Shown piece by piece: positions 24,905-34,194 of a stretch of DNA of 40,978 nucleotides. Where the stretch lies: assembly GCA_900768505.1 (NCBI GenBank), contig CAAGED010000040.1, positions 1 to 40,978 of the forward strand, in the 5' to 3' direction. The stretch is from Lentisphaeria bacterium. GTDB lineage: Bacteria; Verrucomicrobiota; Lentisphaeria; Victivallales; Victivallaceae. A program made the translations under genes and the position numbers. The notes beneath the pieces were generated by a model, which worked only from the letters and a program-made list of their open reading frames with translations, was not told the origin of the DNA and searched no databases. Position 1 is the stretch's first letter. Each line of letters starts with the position of its first letter.

Positions 24905-26191
24905 TTATTTCTGAAGAAATTCCTTGTATATCGCTACCGGCGCCAATGCTCCCCAGCCGCAAAAACTAGAACCGGAATGCCCCTTCGGCTGCCGGCACTG
25001 CTCAGGAGAAATATTCTCCCACACTGTTCCGCTGACCCGGAACAACTCGGCATTGGCATTGTAGTAACGCCGGGCAAAATCCAGCGCCAAATCACCTCTG
25101 CCCATCGCCTGCAATCCGCGAATTCCGACATAAGTGGTCGGCGGCCATGAGGATCCCAGCCAATAACCATTCTCCGGATCATACTCCTTCTCGCAAGCAG
25201 CCAATGATGGAAACGGAATTGGACGATTGAAAATCTTTTCATCGCAAATTACCCTGCAAACCGCCTCCACCCGTTCGGCAGGAACAATTCCACTCAACAA
25301 TGCCCAAAACGCTCCGGCATGATAACGGGGAATAACTTCCCCCTTGTAGCAATCGAAATAAAATCCACGCTCCGGATCGTAACATTGTTCATTGATGATT
25401 TGCTTCATTTCCGCAAATTTATCCCGTAATCTTATCGCCTCATCCTCTGCTCCGATTGCGGCGGCAATTTTCGCTAAATTGGCAGCATTGAATGCCATCT
25501 GCGACGAATAATCAATCCATCCCATTTGCCGATTCCAGCAGTAGAGAGTCCGGGTTTTCAACATCTCCCAAATCCTTTTGTTATCCGCCAAAACATGTTC
25601 CAATTTTATATCAATTCCGCCGTGAATATCAAAATCGCACCCAATCGGCTGCCGGGGCAGATTATCCATTCCGCTACCCAGCGCATCGCCGAAAAACAAT
25701 CCATCCTCACTTCGGCGATAATTACGCCAGCAGAAATCAAAATGTTTTTTCAAGTGTGGAAAAACTTTTTTCAAGCGTTCAACATCCGTCACGCCGTGCT
25801 CAAATAATTCCAATTCAGCCCAGGATAAAATCGGCGGATTAAATGAAACCGGGTGTTTTCTGCTCCAATAAGGCTTCCCGTCAGCTTGAAACTCCCGACA
25901 AATATACCCGTCTTCGTCTTGAAGAAGATAAAAATTATCCAGTGTAGTAGTAATCGGGAAACGCTTGGGTTCGTGTTTAGCCCAAATGCAGCAAAAAGCA
26001 CTGTCCCACAAGAAGAGACCGGAAAAACCGCCGCCGGTGGCAATTCGGGGCAGCAACTTCCGACTTGGCGGATTATCTCTCAGATAAGCCTCGCCCTCCT
26101 GAATTTTTTTCTCGGCAATCTGCAACGCCGCCTCATAAAATTCCCGCATAAACTTTTCGTCAAAATTCGCTAAATTAATTGCTTCACTCAT
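24905..26191 (-). CDS. GH63/GH37-like (alpha/alpha)6 glucosidase (trehalase or glucosylglycerate hydrolase type)
   Basis: 428 residues with the features of the GH37/GH63 clan GH-G. LFLWDSAFCCIWAKHE (59-74) corresponds to the WDSxF block. SGMDNLPR (173-180) places the likely catalytic acid at D176, and TVWENISPE (389-397) the likely base at E392. GSSWPPTTYVGIRGL is the W.P.Y..v.GL block. No signal peptide, so it is cytoplasmic. Short members of this type hydrolyse mannosyl- or glucosylglycerate or oligosaccharides rather than trehalose, but I cannot choose. GGTGA precedes the ATG. It lies 104 bases after the pilT-like gene. Confidence 0.78.
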   Translation of the reverse strand: MSEAINLANFDEKFMREFYEAALQIAEKKIQEGEAYLRDNPPSRKLLPRIATGGGFSGLFLWDSAFCCIWAKHEPKRFPITTTLDNFYLLQDEDGYICREFQADGKPYWSRKHPVSFNPPILSWAELELFEHGVTDVERLKKVFPHLKKHFDFCWRNYRRSEDGLFFGDALGSGMDNLPRQPIGCDFDIHGGIDIKLEHVLADNKRIWEMLKTRTLYCWNRQMGWIDYSSQMAFNAANLAKIAAAIGAEDEAIRLRDKFAEMKQIINEQCYDPERGFYFDCYKGEVIPRYHAGAFWALLSGIVPAERVEAVCRVICDEKIFNRPIPFPSLAACEKEYDPENGYWLGSSWPPTTYVGIRGLQAMGRGDLALDFARRYYNANAELFRVSGTVWENISPEQCRQPKGHSGSSFCGWGALAPVAIYKEFLQK

Positions 26192-26295
26192 ACATTCACC
26201 AGTCGGAAATTAACATAGATAAAAATTAAACGCATTGCCGCCAATAAAAAAATTATCTTGACAATGCGTTGTAAAACATTCCGCAAAAACGCCGT

Positions 26296-27390
26296 CTAAC
26301 CAATAATCTGATTGTCGGCCGAAAGGAAAATACCCTTGAAATTCATCTTCAACGCTTCCGGATTATCAGATGCCTCCAACGCATCCTCCTCGGAAACCAA
26401 CCCAGCATCCACCAATTCAAAAAGCCGCTGGTTGAATGACATCATTCCGTCACCCCGTCCGGCCGCAATCGCCGCACTCAACTTATCCAGTCGGTCTTCC
26501 TGCAGCAGCTTACTTACCATTGGAGTATTCAGCATAATCTCATTAGCGGCAATTCGTCCGGAGCCAATGGCTCGCACCACCAACCGCTGGGAGATAATGG
26601 CACACAAATTGGTGGCCAGCGCCTCGCGAATCGGATCCTGCTCGTTTTTTTCATAAAAGTCCAAAATACGGTTAATGGTCTGCGAAGCGTTACTGGCGTG
26701 CAGCGTGGATATTACCAGGTGACCGGTATCCGCCGCCTGCAACGCCGCCTCGAAACTCTCTTTATCGCGCATTTCACCAACCATAATTACATCCGGGTCC
26801 TGACGCAAAGCATGTTTCAGCGCACTGCGGAAAGAGATTGTGTCAATTCCAACCTCTCGTTGTTCAAAAAACGCCATATCATCATAAAATTCGTACTCAA
26901 TCGGGTCTTCGATGGTGATAATATGCTTGTGCATCAAGTGATTGATATGCTCCAGCATTGCCGCCAAGGTGGTTGATTTACCGCTGCCGGTGGTACCGGT
27001 AAGAATAATAATTCCCCGGGGAGTTTCCGCAATCTGCTTCAACACCTCCGGCAATCCCAACTGGTCGATGGTCATAATTTTACTTTTTACCCAGCGGAAA
27101 TTAATCGCCACCATATTGCGCTGCCGGTGAATATTCACCCGGAAACGGCCGACATTGTCCTCTTTGTGGGATAAGTCCAAATCGCCGTCAACCTTGAAAT
27201 TTTTCTGCTGTTCCTCGGTTGAAACCTGTCGGATAAATTCATCCAGCAAATTAGCCTCGGCGATAAAATCACTAACCACCATTTCGCCATCCACCCGGTA
27301 GGCCACTGCCGCACCGGTTTTGATATGCACGTCGGAGGCGTTGGCGGAAACCGCGGTTTCCAATACATCATGCAACACTGTCAAAGCCAT
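26296..27390 (-). CDS. pilT: PilT/PilU-family type IV pilus retraction ATPase
   Basis: 364 residues. An N-terminal PAS-like domain (about 1-100) includes ASDVHIKTG.AVAYRVDGE. The ATPase core has Walker A GTTGSGKST (132-140), an Asp box TIEDPIEY, Walker B LRQDPDVIMVGEMRD and a His box TGHLVISTLHASNA. The C-terminus GMMSFNQRLFELVDAGLVSEEDAL is the standard tail. The AIRLIP motif described for PilT is not seen at its usual place (AIISQRLV), so a PilU-like role is possible. It powers pilus retraction from the cytoplasmic side. A strong AGGAG lies nine bases before the ATG. No pilin genes are in the window apart from the TadE-like protein. Confidence 0.9.
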   Translation of the reverse strand: MALTVLHDVLETAVSANASDVHIKTGAAVAYRVDGEMVVSDFIAEANLLDEFIRQVSTEEQQKNFKVDGDLDLSHKEDNVGRFRVNIHRQRNMVAINFRWVKSKIMTIDQLGLPEVLKQIAETPRGIIILTGTTGSGKSTTLAAMLEHINHLMHKHIITIEDPIEYEFYDDMAFFEQREVGIDTISFRSALKHALRQDPDVIMVGEMRDKESFEAALQAADTGHLVISTLHASNASQTINRILDFYEKNEQDPIREALATNLCAIISQRLVVRAIGSGRIAANEIMLNTPMVSKLLQEDRLDKLSAAIAAGRGDGMMSFNQRLFELVDAGLVSEEDALEASDNPEALKMNFKGIFLSADNQIIG

Positions 27391-27457
27391 ATTTGATTCT
27401 CTCCTGAAATAAATGAAACATTTTTTTAATTTGAACTAAAACAAACTACCCCGCAGC

Positions 27458-28189
27458 TCAATTTAACTCCGTGTTATAATCCGCCATCAGCGCCAACATT
27501 TCGCTCACCGCCTGCTTCATACCGACAATCACGGCACGCCCCACAATGCTGTGTCCGATATTCAACTCGCACAAGTATGGAATACGTTTAATTCCATCAA
27601 TATTTTTATAGTCGATTCCGTGTCCGGCGTTGACGTTCAACCCCAATTCATGCGCCAGTTTCGCCCCTTTGATCAAACGGGTCAATTCCATCTCCCGTGG
27701 TGCTCCGGGCGCAGCATTGGAATATGCTCCGGTATGCAGCTCAATATAATCCGCCCCGGCTGCCGCCGCTCCACGAATCTGCCTCTCGTCCGGGTCAATA
27801 AACAAACTTACCACAACGCCGCTGCCATGCAGTTTATCCACTGCTTTTTTGATTTTATCCGCCGCGCCTACCACATCCAAACCGCCCTCGGTGGTAAGTT
27901 CCTGCCGTTTTTCCGGCACCAAACAACATGAATTAGGATGAAGCGATACTGCAATATTCAGCATTTCATCGGTCACTGCCATCTCCATATTCAAGAAATT
28001 GACATTAGCCGCCAAAATTTGCAAATCAGCATCCTGCATATGCCGCCGGTCTTCCCGCAAATGTGCAGTAATCCCCCATGCACCCGCCTCCTGGCAGAGC
28101 AGCGCAGCCTCCAATGGTGATGGTTCCGCGGCTAAACGAGCTTGCCGAACCGTGGCGACATGATCAACATTAACTCCTAATTTCAACAT
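27458..28189 (-). CDS. pdxJ: Pyridoxine 5'-phosphate synthase
   Basis: 243 residues, the full family length. It condenses 1-deoxyxylulose 5-phosphate with aminoacetone 3-phosphate to pyridoxine 5'-phosphate in the DXP-dependent vitamin B6 pathway. Key residues visible are NVDHVATVRQAR (H10), ITAHLREDRRH (H43, R45), NMEMA (E69) and NAGHGIDY (H190). IELHTGAY is the phosphate-loop region. AGGA precedes the ATG and it starts 11 bases after the prc stop, so the two share a transcript. Confidence 0.97.
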   Translation of the reverse strand: MLKLGVNVDHVATVRQARLAAEPSPLEAALLCQEAGAWGITAHLREDRRHMQDADLQILAANVNFLNMEMAVTDEMLNIAVSLHPNSCCLVPEKRQELTTEGGLDVVGAADKIKKAVDKLHGSGVVVSLFIDPDERQIRGAAAAGADYIELHTGAYSNAAPGAPREMELTRLIKGAKLAHELGLNVNAGHGIDYKNIDGIKRIPYLCELNIGHSIVGRAVIVGMKQAVSEMLALMADYNTELN

Positions 28190-28200
28190 ATAAATTCATC

Positions 28201-30477
28201 CTAATTCTTTTTTGAGTTATTTAGTGCGGCCAGGTAATCAATCGTCACGCGCAAGGTCTCTTGCATTATCTGGTCATTATCATAACGGTGACTTTGATCG
28301 TCATCCTTACCAACTTCAACATCTTCCTCTAAATCCAGCTTCATGCGCCCAAGATTTTTGCGGCTCTCCTCCAGAACTTTCCGTTCATCGAGATACTCTT
28401 GATAACGCTTTTCCTCATTGAGCGAAATCTCATTCTGCTTGGAATATTTCATATACAAATCAATATTCTTCTTCATCATCGCCCATTTGGGGTCTACGGA
28501 AATGCGCTCCGCCAATTTTTTCTGCAAATCCGGCACCACATTGGCAATCGCCGGGCCGAATTTAGTATAGGCCGCCGCCTTAACCTTATCCCAGGGCAGG
28601 TGATTGTCACTGAATATTTCACCCAATTCCAAATTTTCCGTCAACGACGGCATCAGAATATGGGGCGATACCCCTTTGACCTGATTGGATTCGCCGTTGA
28701 TCCGATAAAACAACGCCGACTCAAACTGCACCGAACCGGCAGGGAAATTAATATTGATTTTTTGCAGCAGACGATTTAATTCGATTACATCCAGCACCGT
28801 TCCCTTACCGTAAGTCCGACTGTCGCCAATCAACAATCCGCGTTCATAATCCTTCATCGCTCCAGCGAAAATTTCTGCCGCCGAACAGGTCATTTTGTTG
28901 GTCAGCAAAACAAGCGGACCATCATAACTGATAGTCGAATCTGGGTCGTTTTTGATGGAGATGCTGTCCACGGAGCGCACCTGCACAACCGGTCCCTCCG
29001 GAATAAACAATCCGCTCAGTGTAATTGCTTCCACCAAACTGCCGCCGGCGTTGTTACGAATATCAATCACCACGGCATCCACCTTCTCCTGCTTGAACTT
29101 CTCCAACACCTTCAAGGTATCCCGGGTGGAACTTTTGAAATTGGCATCGTTTTTAAATGCGGCATCAAAATCCATATAAAACGATGGCAAATCCAAAATA
29201 CCTATTTTCAACTTTCTGCCATCAGAGTTTTTCACTTCTCGCACCAGCCCGCTGACTTCGCTCTCCTTGAGTTCAACCACATCCCGGACAATTTCAATAT
29301 CCTCCGGCACACCACTGCGTCCCTTCTCCGCCGGAAGAATAGTCAATGTGACCTTGGTCCCTTTCTCGCCACGAATCAGTTGCACCACCTTGTTCAACGA
29401 CATATCAATTACATCCACCGGCTCCTGATTTTCCTGCGCCACGGCGATAATACGATCCTCTTCTTTCAGCCTGCCGCTCTTTTCGGCCGGACCGCCCTTG
29501 ACCAGCTGAACCACCTTGGTATAGCCGTCTTCGGTAGAGAGTGTCGCACCGATTCCAGTCAGGGAGAGACGCATACGCACCTTAAAATCCTCCTCCTCGC
29601 TGGGAGAACGATAAGCAGAGTGTGGTCCGTACAACGACACCAGCGCCCGCAAATACAACGCAAGAATATCCTCCTGGGAGCGCTGCTGAAATGCCACTAA
29701 ATTATCGTGCAGACGAAATTTAATCCGCTCTTCCGGCGTTTTAGCGCCCCAGGCATTGATTTTTTTAGCACCTGACACGGCGGATTGAACACTTTCATTC
29801 ACCTTGGAATTATCAATCTTCTCCGGAGTCGCCGCCGCAGTTGTGGTTTGCGTTGTTTCCGCCGGCTTAACGGAAGCAGCAGTGTTGTCCGCAACCGACT
29901 TAGGCTCCTCGTTTTTCGCCCGCTCCATCAGTCGGAAGTAGAGCATATCGTGTTTGACCTTCTGGCGCCAAATTTTTTTCAACTCATCCATATTTCCGGC
30001 ATAAGGCAATTTGCGGCGATCCGGGACAAAACTCTCGTCAGCGGTGAAATCAAATCCCTTTTCCAGTTCATTATTGACAAAATCGCAATAATATTTGTAC
30101 CGGTCTAAAAAGAAATCATAAATTTCAAAACCGATTTTCACATTGCCGCGGCGCAAATCATTCACCATATTATTGCCACGTTCCTTAAAGTTCTTCACTT
30201 CGTCCGCCGTGAAAAAAATCTTGTTTGGATCCAGTATTTCCAAATACCGATCCATAAAAATCGGCGAATCGTCATTAGTCATCTTCCACTGCCGGTAGTG
30301 ATTATTGGCAAAAATTGCCCCGGTGACCCGGCTGATAATATTTAATCGCTCATCATCCGCCACCTTGGCCGGCTTACCGGAAACCTCCCCTATGGCAGCC
30401 AAGCCGATTAACACCAAAATCAACCAGCAAAGCAGCTTTTTTATACCGAAAACGGTTATTTTATCAGGTATCTTCAT
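28201..30477 (-). CDS. prc: Carboxy-terminal (tail-specific) protease, S41A family
   Basis: 758 residues. A signal/anchor helix (about 13-33) exports it to the periplasm. The N-terminal Tsp domain has FLEILDPNKIFF-type sequence (DRYLEILDPNKIFFTADE). A PDZ domain (about 300-385) contains GIGATLSTEDGYTKVVQL, followed by the S41 core. The catalytic dyad is S532 (TCSAAEIFAGA) and K558 (TYGKGTV), and the Tsp-type C-terminal helical domain ends it. It degrades or trims periplasmic proteins, and in Gram-negatives it acts on murein-related substrates. Residues about 190-235 are a Thr/Ala/Lys low-complexity insert. AAGGA lies about nine bases before the ATG. It follows mrdA. Confidence 0.94.
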   Translation of the reverse strand: MKIPDKITVFGIKKLLCWLILVLIGLAAIGEVSGKPAKVADDERLNIISRVTGAIFANNHYRQWKMTNDDSPIFMDRYLEILDPNKIFFTADEVKNFKERGNNMVNDLRRGNVKIGFEIYDFFLDRYKYYCDFVNNELEKGFDFTADESFVPDRRKLPYAGNMDELKKIWRQKVKHDMLYFRLMERAKNEEPKSVADNTAASVKPAETTQTTTAAATPEKIDNSKVNESVQSAVSGAKKINAWGAKTPEERIKFRLHDNLVAFQQRSQEDILALYLRALVSLYGPHSAYRSPSEEEDFKVRMRLSLTGIGATLSTEDGYTKVVQLVKGGPAEKSGRLKEEDRIIAVAQENQEPVDVIDMSLNKVVQLIRGEKGTKVTLTILPAEKGRSGVPEDIEIVRDVVELKESEVSGLVREVKNSDGRKLKIGILDLPSFYMDFDAAFKNDANFKSSTRDTLKVLEKFKQEKVDAVVIDIRNNAGGSLVEAITLSGLFIPEGPVVQVRSVDSISIKNDPDSTISYDGPLVLLTNKMTCSAAEIFAGAMKDYERGLLIGDSRTYGKGTVLDVIELNRLLQKININFPAGSVQFESALFYRINGESNQVKGVSPHILMPSLTENLELGEIFSDNHLPWDKVKAAAYTKFGPAIANVVPDLQKKLAERISVDPKWAMMKKNIDLYMKYSKQNEISLNEEKRYQEYLDERKVLEESRKNLGRMKLDLEEDVEVGKDDDQSHRYDNDQIMQETLRVTIDYLAALNNSKKN

Positions 30478-30565
30478 ATTTTTTATTTCCTTGGTAGTTA
30501 CAAAAATAGCTTAAACAAATTAATATATATAGGTATTTTACTTGTTCAAGCCCGAAAATTCAAGA

Positions 30566-32407
30566 TTACGGGTTATTTTCCGGTAAAAATTCTTCAAAAA
30601 AAGCCTTGGCCAGCGGCGCCGCCGTTTTTCCGCCGGAGACCCCCTCCTCCACCAGCACCGACAACGCATAACGTCGATTGCGGTATTCGCCAAAACAGAT
30701 AAACCAGCTGTTTTCAATCCGACCAGCCGGAGTATCCACCTGCGCCGAGCCGGTTTTGCCGTATAAGGTAATCCTGCCGCCTGCCGCCAGTCGCCCGCTG
30801 CCGTCATTGGAATTAACCACTTCATACATTCCACGGCGCACCAGCGCCAAATCCTCTTTGCGGCCGGGTAATTCGCCAATTTTTTCCGCTTTGAAGCGTT
30901 TCAATTCATTGCCCTCACCGTCCACCAGCGCCTCCACCAAAAATGGCCGCAAAATTTCACCATCACGGGCAATGGAGGCCGCAAACATTGCCGCATGCAA
31001 TGGTGTAATTACCACCAACCCCTGCCCGATGGAGGCGTGAGCCGCTTCAAAATCGCTCCAACGCCGCTTATTCCGCGTCAAATATTCTTCCGACGGCCGA
31101 ACTCCCCGGGATACCGCCAAATCAAATCCCAACGATTCACCGACTTTAAACCGGCTCAATATATCGTCAAAATCATTAGCTTTCAAATATTTCAACGTCT
31201 CTTCAATCATAAAATCATTACACGAATAACGCAGCGCCGTTACCGGCGTCACCAAGCCGTGTCCGCCACTGCGCCAGGAGGCACAACGGATTATTTTCCC
31301 CACTCTGGTACCACCATCGCAATCCACCGTCTGATTACCGGACATCCCCTTTTCCAGCAACTTCAACATCACCATCGGCTTAAAAATTGAGCCCGGAGTA
31401 TATATTCCTGACAAGGCCCGGTTGTACATCGGCAGCCTCTTGTCGCTGTTGATGCGCCGGAAGTATCCATTGTCAAATTCCGGTGCCAGTGCGCTTAAAT
31501 CATACCCGGGAGCCGAAACGCAGGCCAAAATTCCGCCGGTATCCACATCCAGAACCACCATGGCACCAACCTGGTCACGCATCAATTTCTCCGCCACAAG
31601 CTGCGCCCGAAAATCCAGCGTCAGCACCAGCGAATTACCATCCGCCGGCGCCACCTCGTCCACCAGCACCCGATTTACCGAGCCGCGATTATCCACCTGC
31701 ACCAGCGAAAATCCGGGCGCCCCGCGCAGGCCGCGCCACAAGGTATCCTGCCCCACACCGGGAGGCAAAAAATCGTATCTGCTCTCCAAACCTGATTTGC
31801 CGATTATATCCGAAATATAATACGAATACTCCCGACGGTCGCTGGCCTGCCCCGGCATTTCCAAGCGGGTAAACCCCAACAAATGCGCCGCCATTCCACC
31901 GTATGGATAGACCCGCACATTGCTTGGCAGTATTGCCACGCCGGGATTACTCAACGCATATTCGTAAACCAACGCCATCTGGAAATCCGACAAACCGGGC
32001 AACACCTGCAAGGGTAGTCCCGGGCTTAAATTTATATGTCTGGTGATATCATCCCTGGTTATTTCGATTGGAGTTTCCAGCCGGGCGGCGAGTTCAGAGA
32101 TTCGTTGCTGAACAAAATCCAATGTCTTATTCAACCCGCCCTTCTGACGCATTTCGTCCAAGTAAAAGTACAACTCATACCGCACCTGGGTATCCGCCAG
32201 AATCTTCCGGTCAGATGTCAAAATTTTGCCCCGCCGCGATGGAATGCGAATCCGCCGCACCGACTGCCGATTGATTCGCGCCTGGTACTCATCCCCCATG
32301 TGGAGCTGCTCCACATATAAATTGGCCACCAGCAGCAAAATGCCGGCCAGCAAAATTGCTCCAACGATAAATATTCGCCGCTTTTCCACCAATTCATCAA
32401 TATCCAT
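30566..32407 (-). CDS. mrdA: Penicillin-binding protein 2 (peptidoglycan DD-transpeptidase)
   Basis: 613 residues from the ATG at 32407 (an in-frame TTG at 32434 is less likely). One membrane helix (about 12-34) is followed by a pedestal/dimerisation domain and then the transpeptidase. In numbering from the TTG the active-site motifs are S349-x2-K352 (PGSIFKP), S404-C-N406 and K560-T-G562 (YGKTGSAQ); subtract nine for the ATG. PSRRGKILTSDRKILA is the PBP2/PBP3 N-terminal block. It cross-links lateral-wall peptidoglycan in the elongasome. No rodA is nearby; instead murD precedes it by 45 bases, which still makes a cell-wall pair. No strong Shine-Dalgarno sequence at either start. Confidence 0.93.
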   Translation of the reverse strand: MDIDELVEKRRIFIVGAILLAGILLLVANLYVEQLHMGDEYQARINRQSVRRIRIPSRRGKILTSDRKILADTQVRYELYFYLDEMRQKGGLNKTLDFVQQRISELAARLETPIEITRDDITRHINLSPGLPLQVLPGLSDFQMALVYEYALSNPGVAILPSNVRVYPYGGMAAHLLGFTRLEMPGQASDRREYSYYISDIIGKSGLESRYDFLPPGVGQDTLWRGLRGAPGFSLVQVDNRGSVNRVLVDEVAPADGNSLVLTLDFRAQLVAEKLMRDQVGAMVVLDVDTGGILACVSAPGYDLSALAPEFDNGYFRRINSDKRLPMYNRALSGIYTPGSIFKPMVMLKLLEKGMSGNQTVDCDGGTRVGKIIRCASWRSGGHGLVTPVTALRYSCNDFMIEETLKYLKANDFDDILSRFKVGESLGFDLAVSRGVRPSEEYLTRNKRRWSDFEAAHASIGQGLVVITPLHAAMFAASIARDGEILRPFLVEALVDGEGNELKRFKAEKIGELPGRKEDLALVRRGMYEVVNSNDGSGRLAAGGRITLYGKTGSAQVDTPAGRIENSWFICFGEYRNRRYALSVLVEEGVSGGKTAAPLAKAFFEEFLPENNP

Positions 32408-32452
32408 TACAGCCGACCCGCCAATGTTATCCAATTATTTTTAAGAGACAAA

Positions 32453-33688
32453 TTATTTAACCAATTCACGAAAACGCTTTCCACGCTCCTCGTAATTTCT
32501 GAAACAATCCATACTGGCGCATCCGGGTGACATCAGGACAACATCCCCGGCAGTTGCGTTATTTTTGGCCTGCAACACCGCTTGATCAAAACTTTCGCAG
32601 CAGCTCTCCGGCAACACGTTCCGGAAACACTCCGCCAATTTGGCGGCGCAGCGACCGTAAATATAAATTTTTTTAATCATTTCCCGATAAGGTTTTATAA
32701 CTTCAAAATCCATATCCTTATCCAAACCGCCCAAAATCAACCTGATATTGCATTTCTTCATATCGCCAAAGGCATCCAGAGCCGCCACTACCGCCGCGGG
32801 ATTGGTGGCCTTGGAATCATTGACGTAAGTTATGCCGTTAATCCGGGCGACCACCTCCATGCGGTGTTCACCGCTGACAAAATTACGAATTACTCCGGCG
32901 ACGGCATCCAAATGTTCCTCCACGTGCACCAGCCGCGTCAGCAATTCCAGTGCCATTAAAACATTCTCCACATTATGCATACCGCGCAAACAACACTCCC
33001 CGTAATTCAAAAAAGCCTTATTGCGGAAATAAAATTTACCATCGCGCCAACTGAAGAGATTAACCGACTGTCCGATATTCATACTGCGTCCGTAAAGCCG
33101 ATTTTGCGGCAGTTTCACCTGATTAAAAATCCGCCATTTGACTTGGGCATACTCTGCCAAACCGCCGGGATAGCGGTCGATATGGTCGGATTGAATGTTT
33201 AATATACCCGCCGCAACAGGGGCAAATTTTGAGCAATATTCAAGTTGAAACGAACTTACCTCCACTGCCGCATACAAATTTTTTTCCAACTTTCCGGTCA
33301 ATTGGTCAAACGCCACACTGCTTAACGGCAGTCCGATATTACCCGCTGCCACCGCCGGAACGCCAACTCCCCGGAGCAGAGCCAGCAGCAATTCAGTAGT
33401 GGTGGTTTTCCCGTTAGTGCCGGTAATTGCGCCAATCCTGCCGGAAAAATACCTATACCCCAATTCCAATTCGCTGATTATTTCGCAATTGCAATTTTGC
33501 GCCTGATGCAGCAATTCAGATTTGAAGCCAACTCCGGGGCTGACAACGACCAAATCATCCTCTTTAAACTCAAAATTTCCCCGGGGATAATCCTTATCCA
33601 CAATATTAAGCACCTCATAATGCAGAAACTCCACCAAACGGCAAGCTGCATCGCCGCTTACGCCGCGCCCGATTACTATGCAACGCAT
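32453..33688 (-). CDS. murD: UDP-N-acetylmuramoylalanine-D-glutamate ligase
   Basis: 411 residues, slightly short for MurD (usually about 440). It adds D-Glu to UDP-MurNAc-L-Ala using ATP in the cytosol. The N-terminal UMP-binding domain begins MRCIVIGRGVSG. The ATP loop is GTNGKTTTT (90-98). VEVSSFQLEY is the Mur-ligase glutamate block, NIQSDHIDRYPG carries the metal His/Asp, and GEHRMEVVARINGITYVNDSKATN is the ligase signature. LGGLDKDMDFE matches the D-Glu-binding part. GGGAGA precedes the ATG. It sits apart from the usual mra/mur cluster, upstream of mrdA. Confidence 0.95.
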   Translation of the reverse strand: MRCIVIGRGVSGDAACRLVEFLHYEVLNIVDKDYPRGNFEFKEDDLVVVSPGVGFKSELLHQAQNCNCEIISELELGYRYFSGRIGAITGTNGKTTTTELLLALLRGVGVPAVAAGNIGLPLSSVAFDQLTGKLEKNLYAAVEVSSFQLEYCSKFAPVAAGILNIQSDHIDRYPGGLAEYAQVKWRIFNQVKLPQNRLYGRSMNIGQSVNLFSWRDGKFYFRNKAFLNYGECCLRGMHNVENVLMALELLTRLVHVEEHLDAVAGVIRNFVSGEHRMEVVARINGITYVNDSKATNPAAVVAALDAFGDMKKCNIRLILGGLDKDMDFEVIKPYREMIKKIYIYGRCAAKLAECFRNVLPESCCESFDQAVLQAKNNATAGDVVLMSPGCASMDCFRNYEERGKRFRELVK

Positions 33689-33773
33689 TTATTTCTCTCC
33701 CGAATAACTGATGAACTGTATTTTTATATCTTTATGAGGTACTTGTGCAGTGCGACATAAAATTTGGATAATA

Positions 33774-34127
33774 TTAAAAAAGAGTTAAAAACGACTTGTT
33801 CTTCTTCCGCTCGCTGTCAGAGCGAAATTCATCATAATACTGCCGTTCGGTTTCGTTCAAACTGGAACCGATTCCGGCATTTTCATAATCGTAACCAATC
33901 AGTTTTCCTTTGTTGGCCGGAGTATGTTTAGGAATATTAGCCTCTTCCACCGGGTCAATTTTACTCTTTTTTAACGGCGCGACCGCAGCCGGATAAGCCT
34001 CCACCGTCACGCTTTCTGCCTTGCCGCTGCCACCCGGCGTACTGTTGTAATCAAAAAAACTGCTTTTACACCCGCCGCACATCAGAATTATTCCCGTTAT
34101 CAACCAGCCTGAACATAATTTTTTCAT
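33774..34127 (-). CDS. Small predicted lipoprotein
   Basis: 117 residues. A basic start and hydrophobic core (WLITGIILMCGG) end at C20, which could be lipidated, although Cys at -3 is atypical. The mature part is Lys/Glu/Asn-rich with no recognised domain and probably little structure. AAGG lies 11 bases upstream of the ATG. It is between tgt and murD, 85 bases before murD. Function unknown. Confidence 0.6.
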   Translation of the reverse strand: MKKLCSGWLITGIILMCGGCKSSFFDYNSTPGGSGKAESVTVEAYPAAVAPLKKSKIDPVEEANIPKHTPANKGKLIGYDYENAGIGSSLNETERQYYDEFRSDSERKKNKSFLTLF

Positions 34128-34194
34128 TTTTCACAATACCTTAAAAAATTCATATTTTCCGCATTAAATCGCTGCAACGATTTTTTCAAAACGC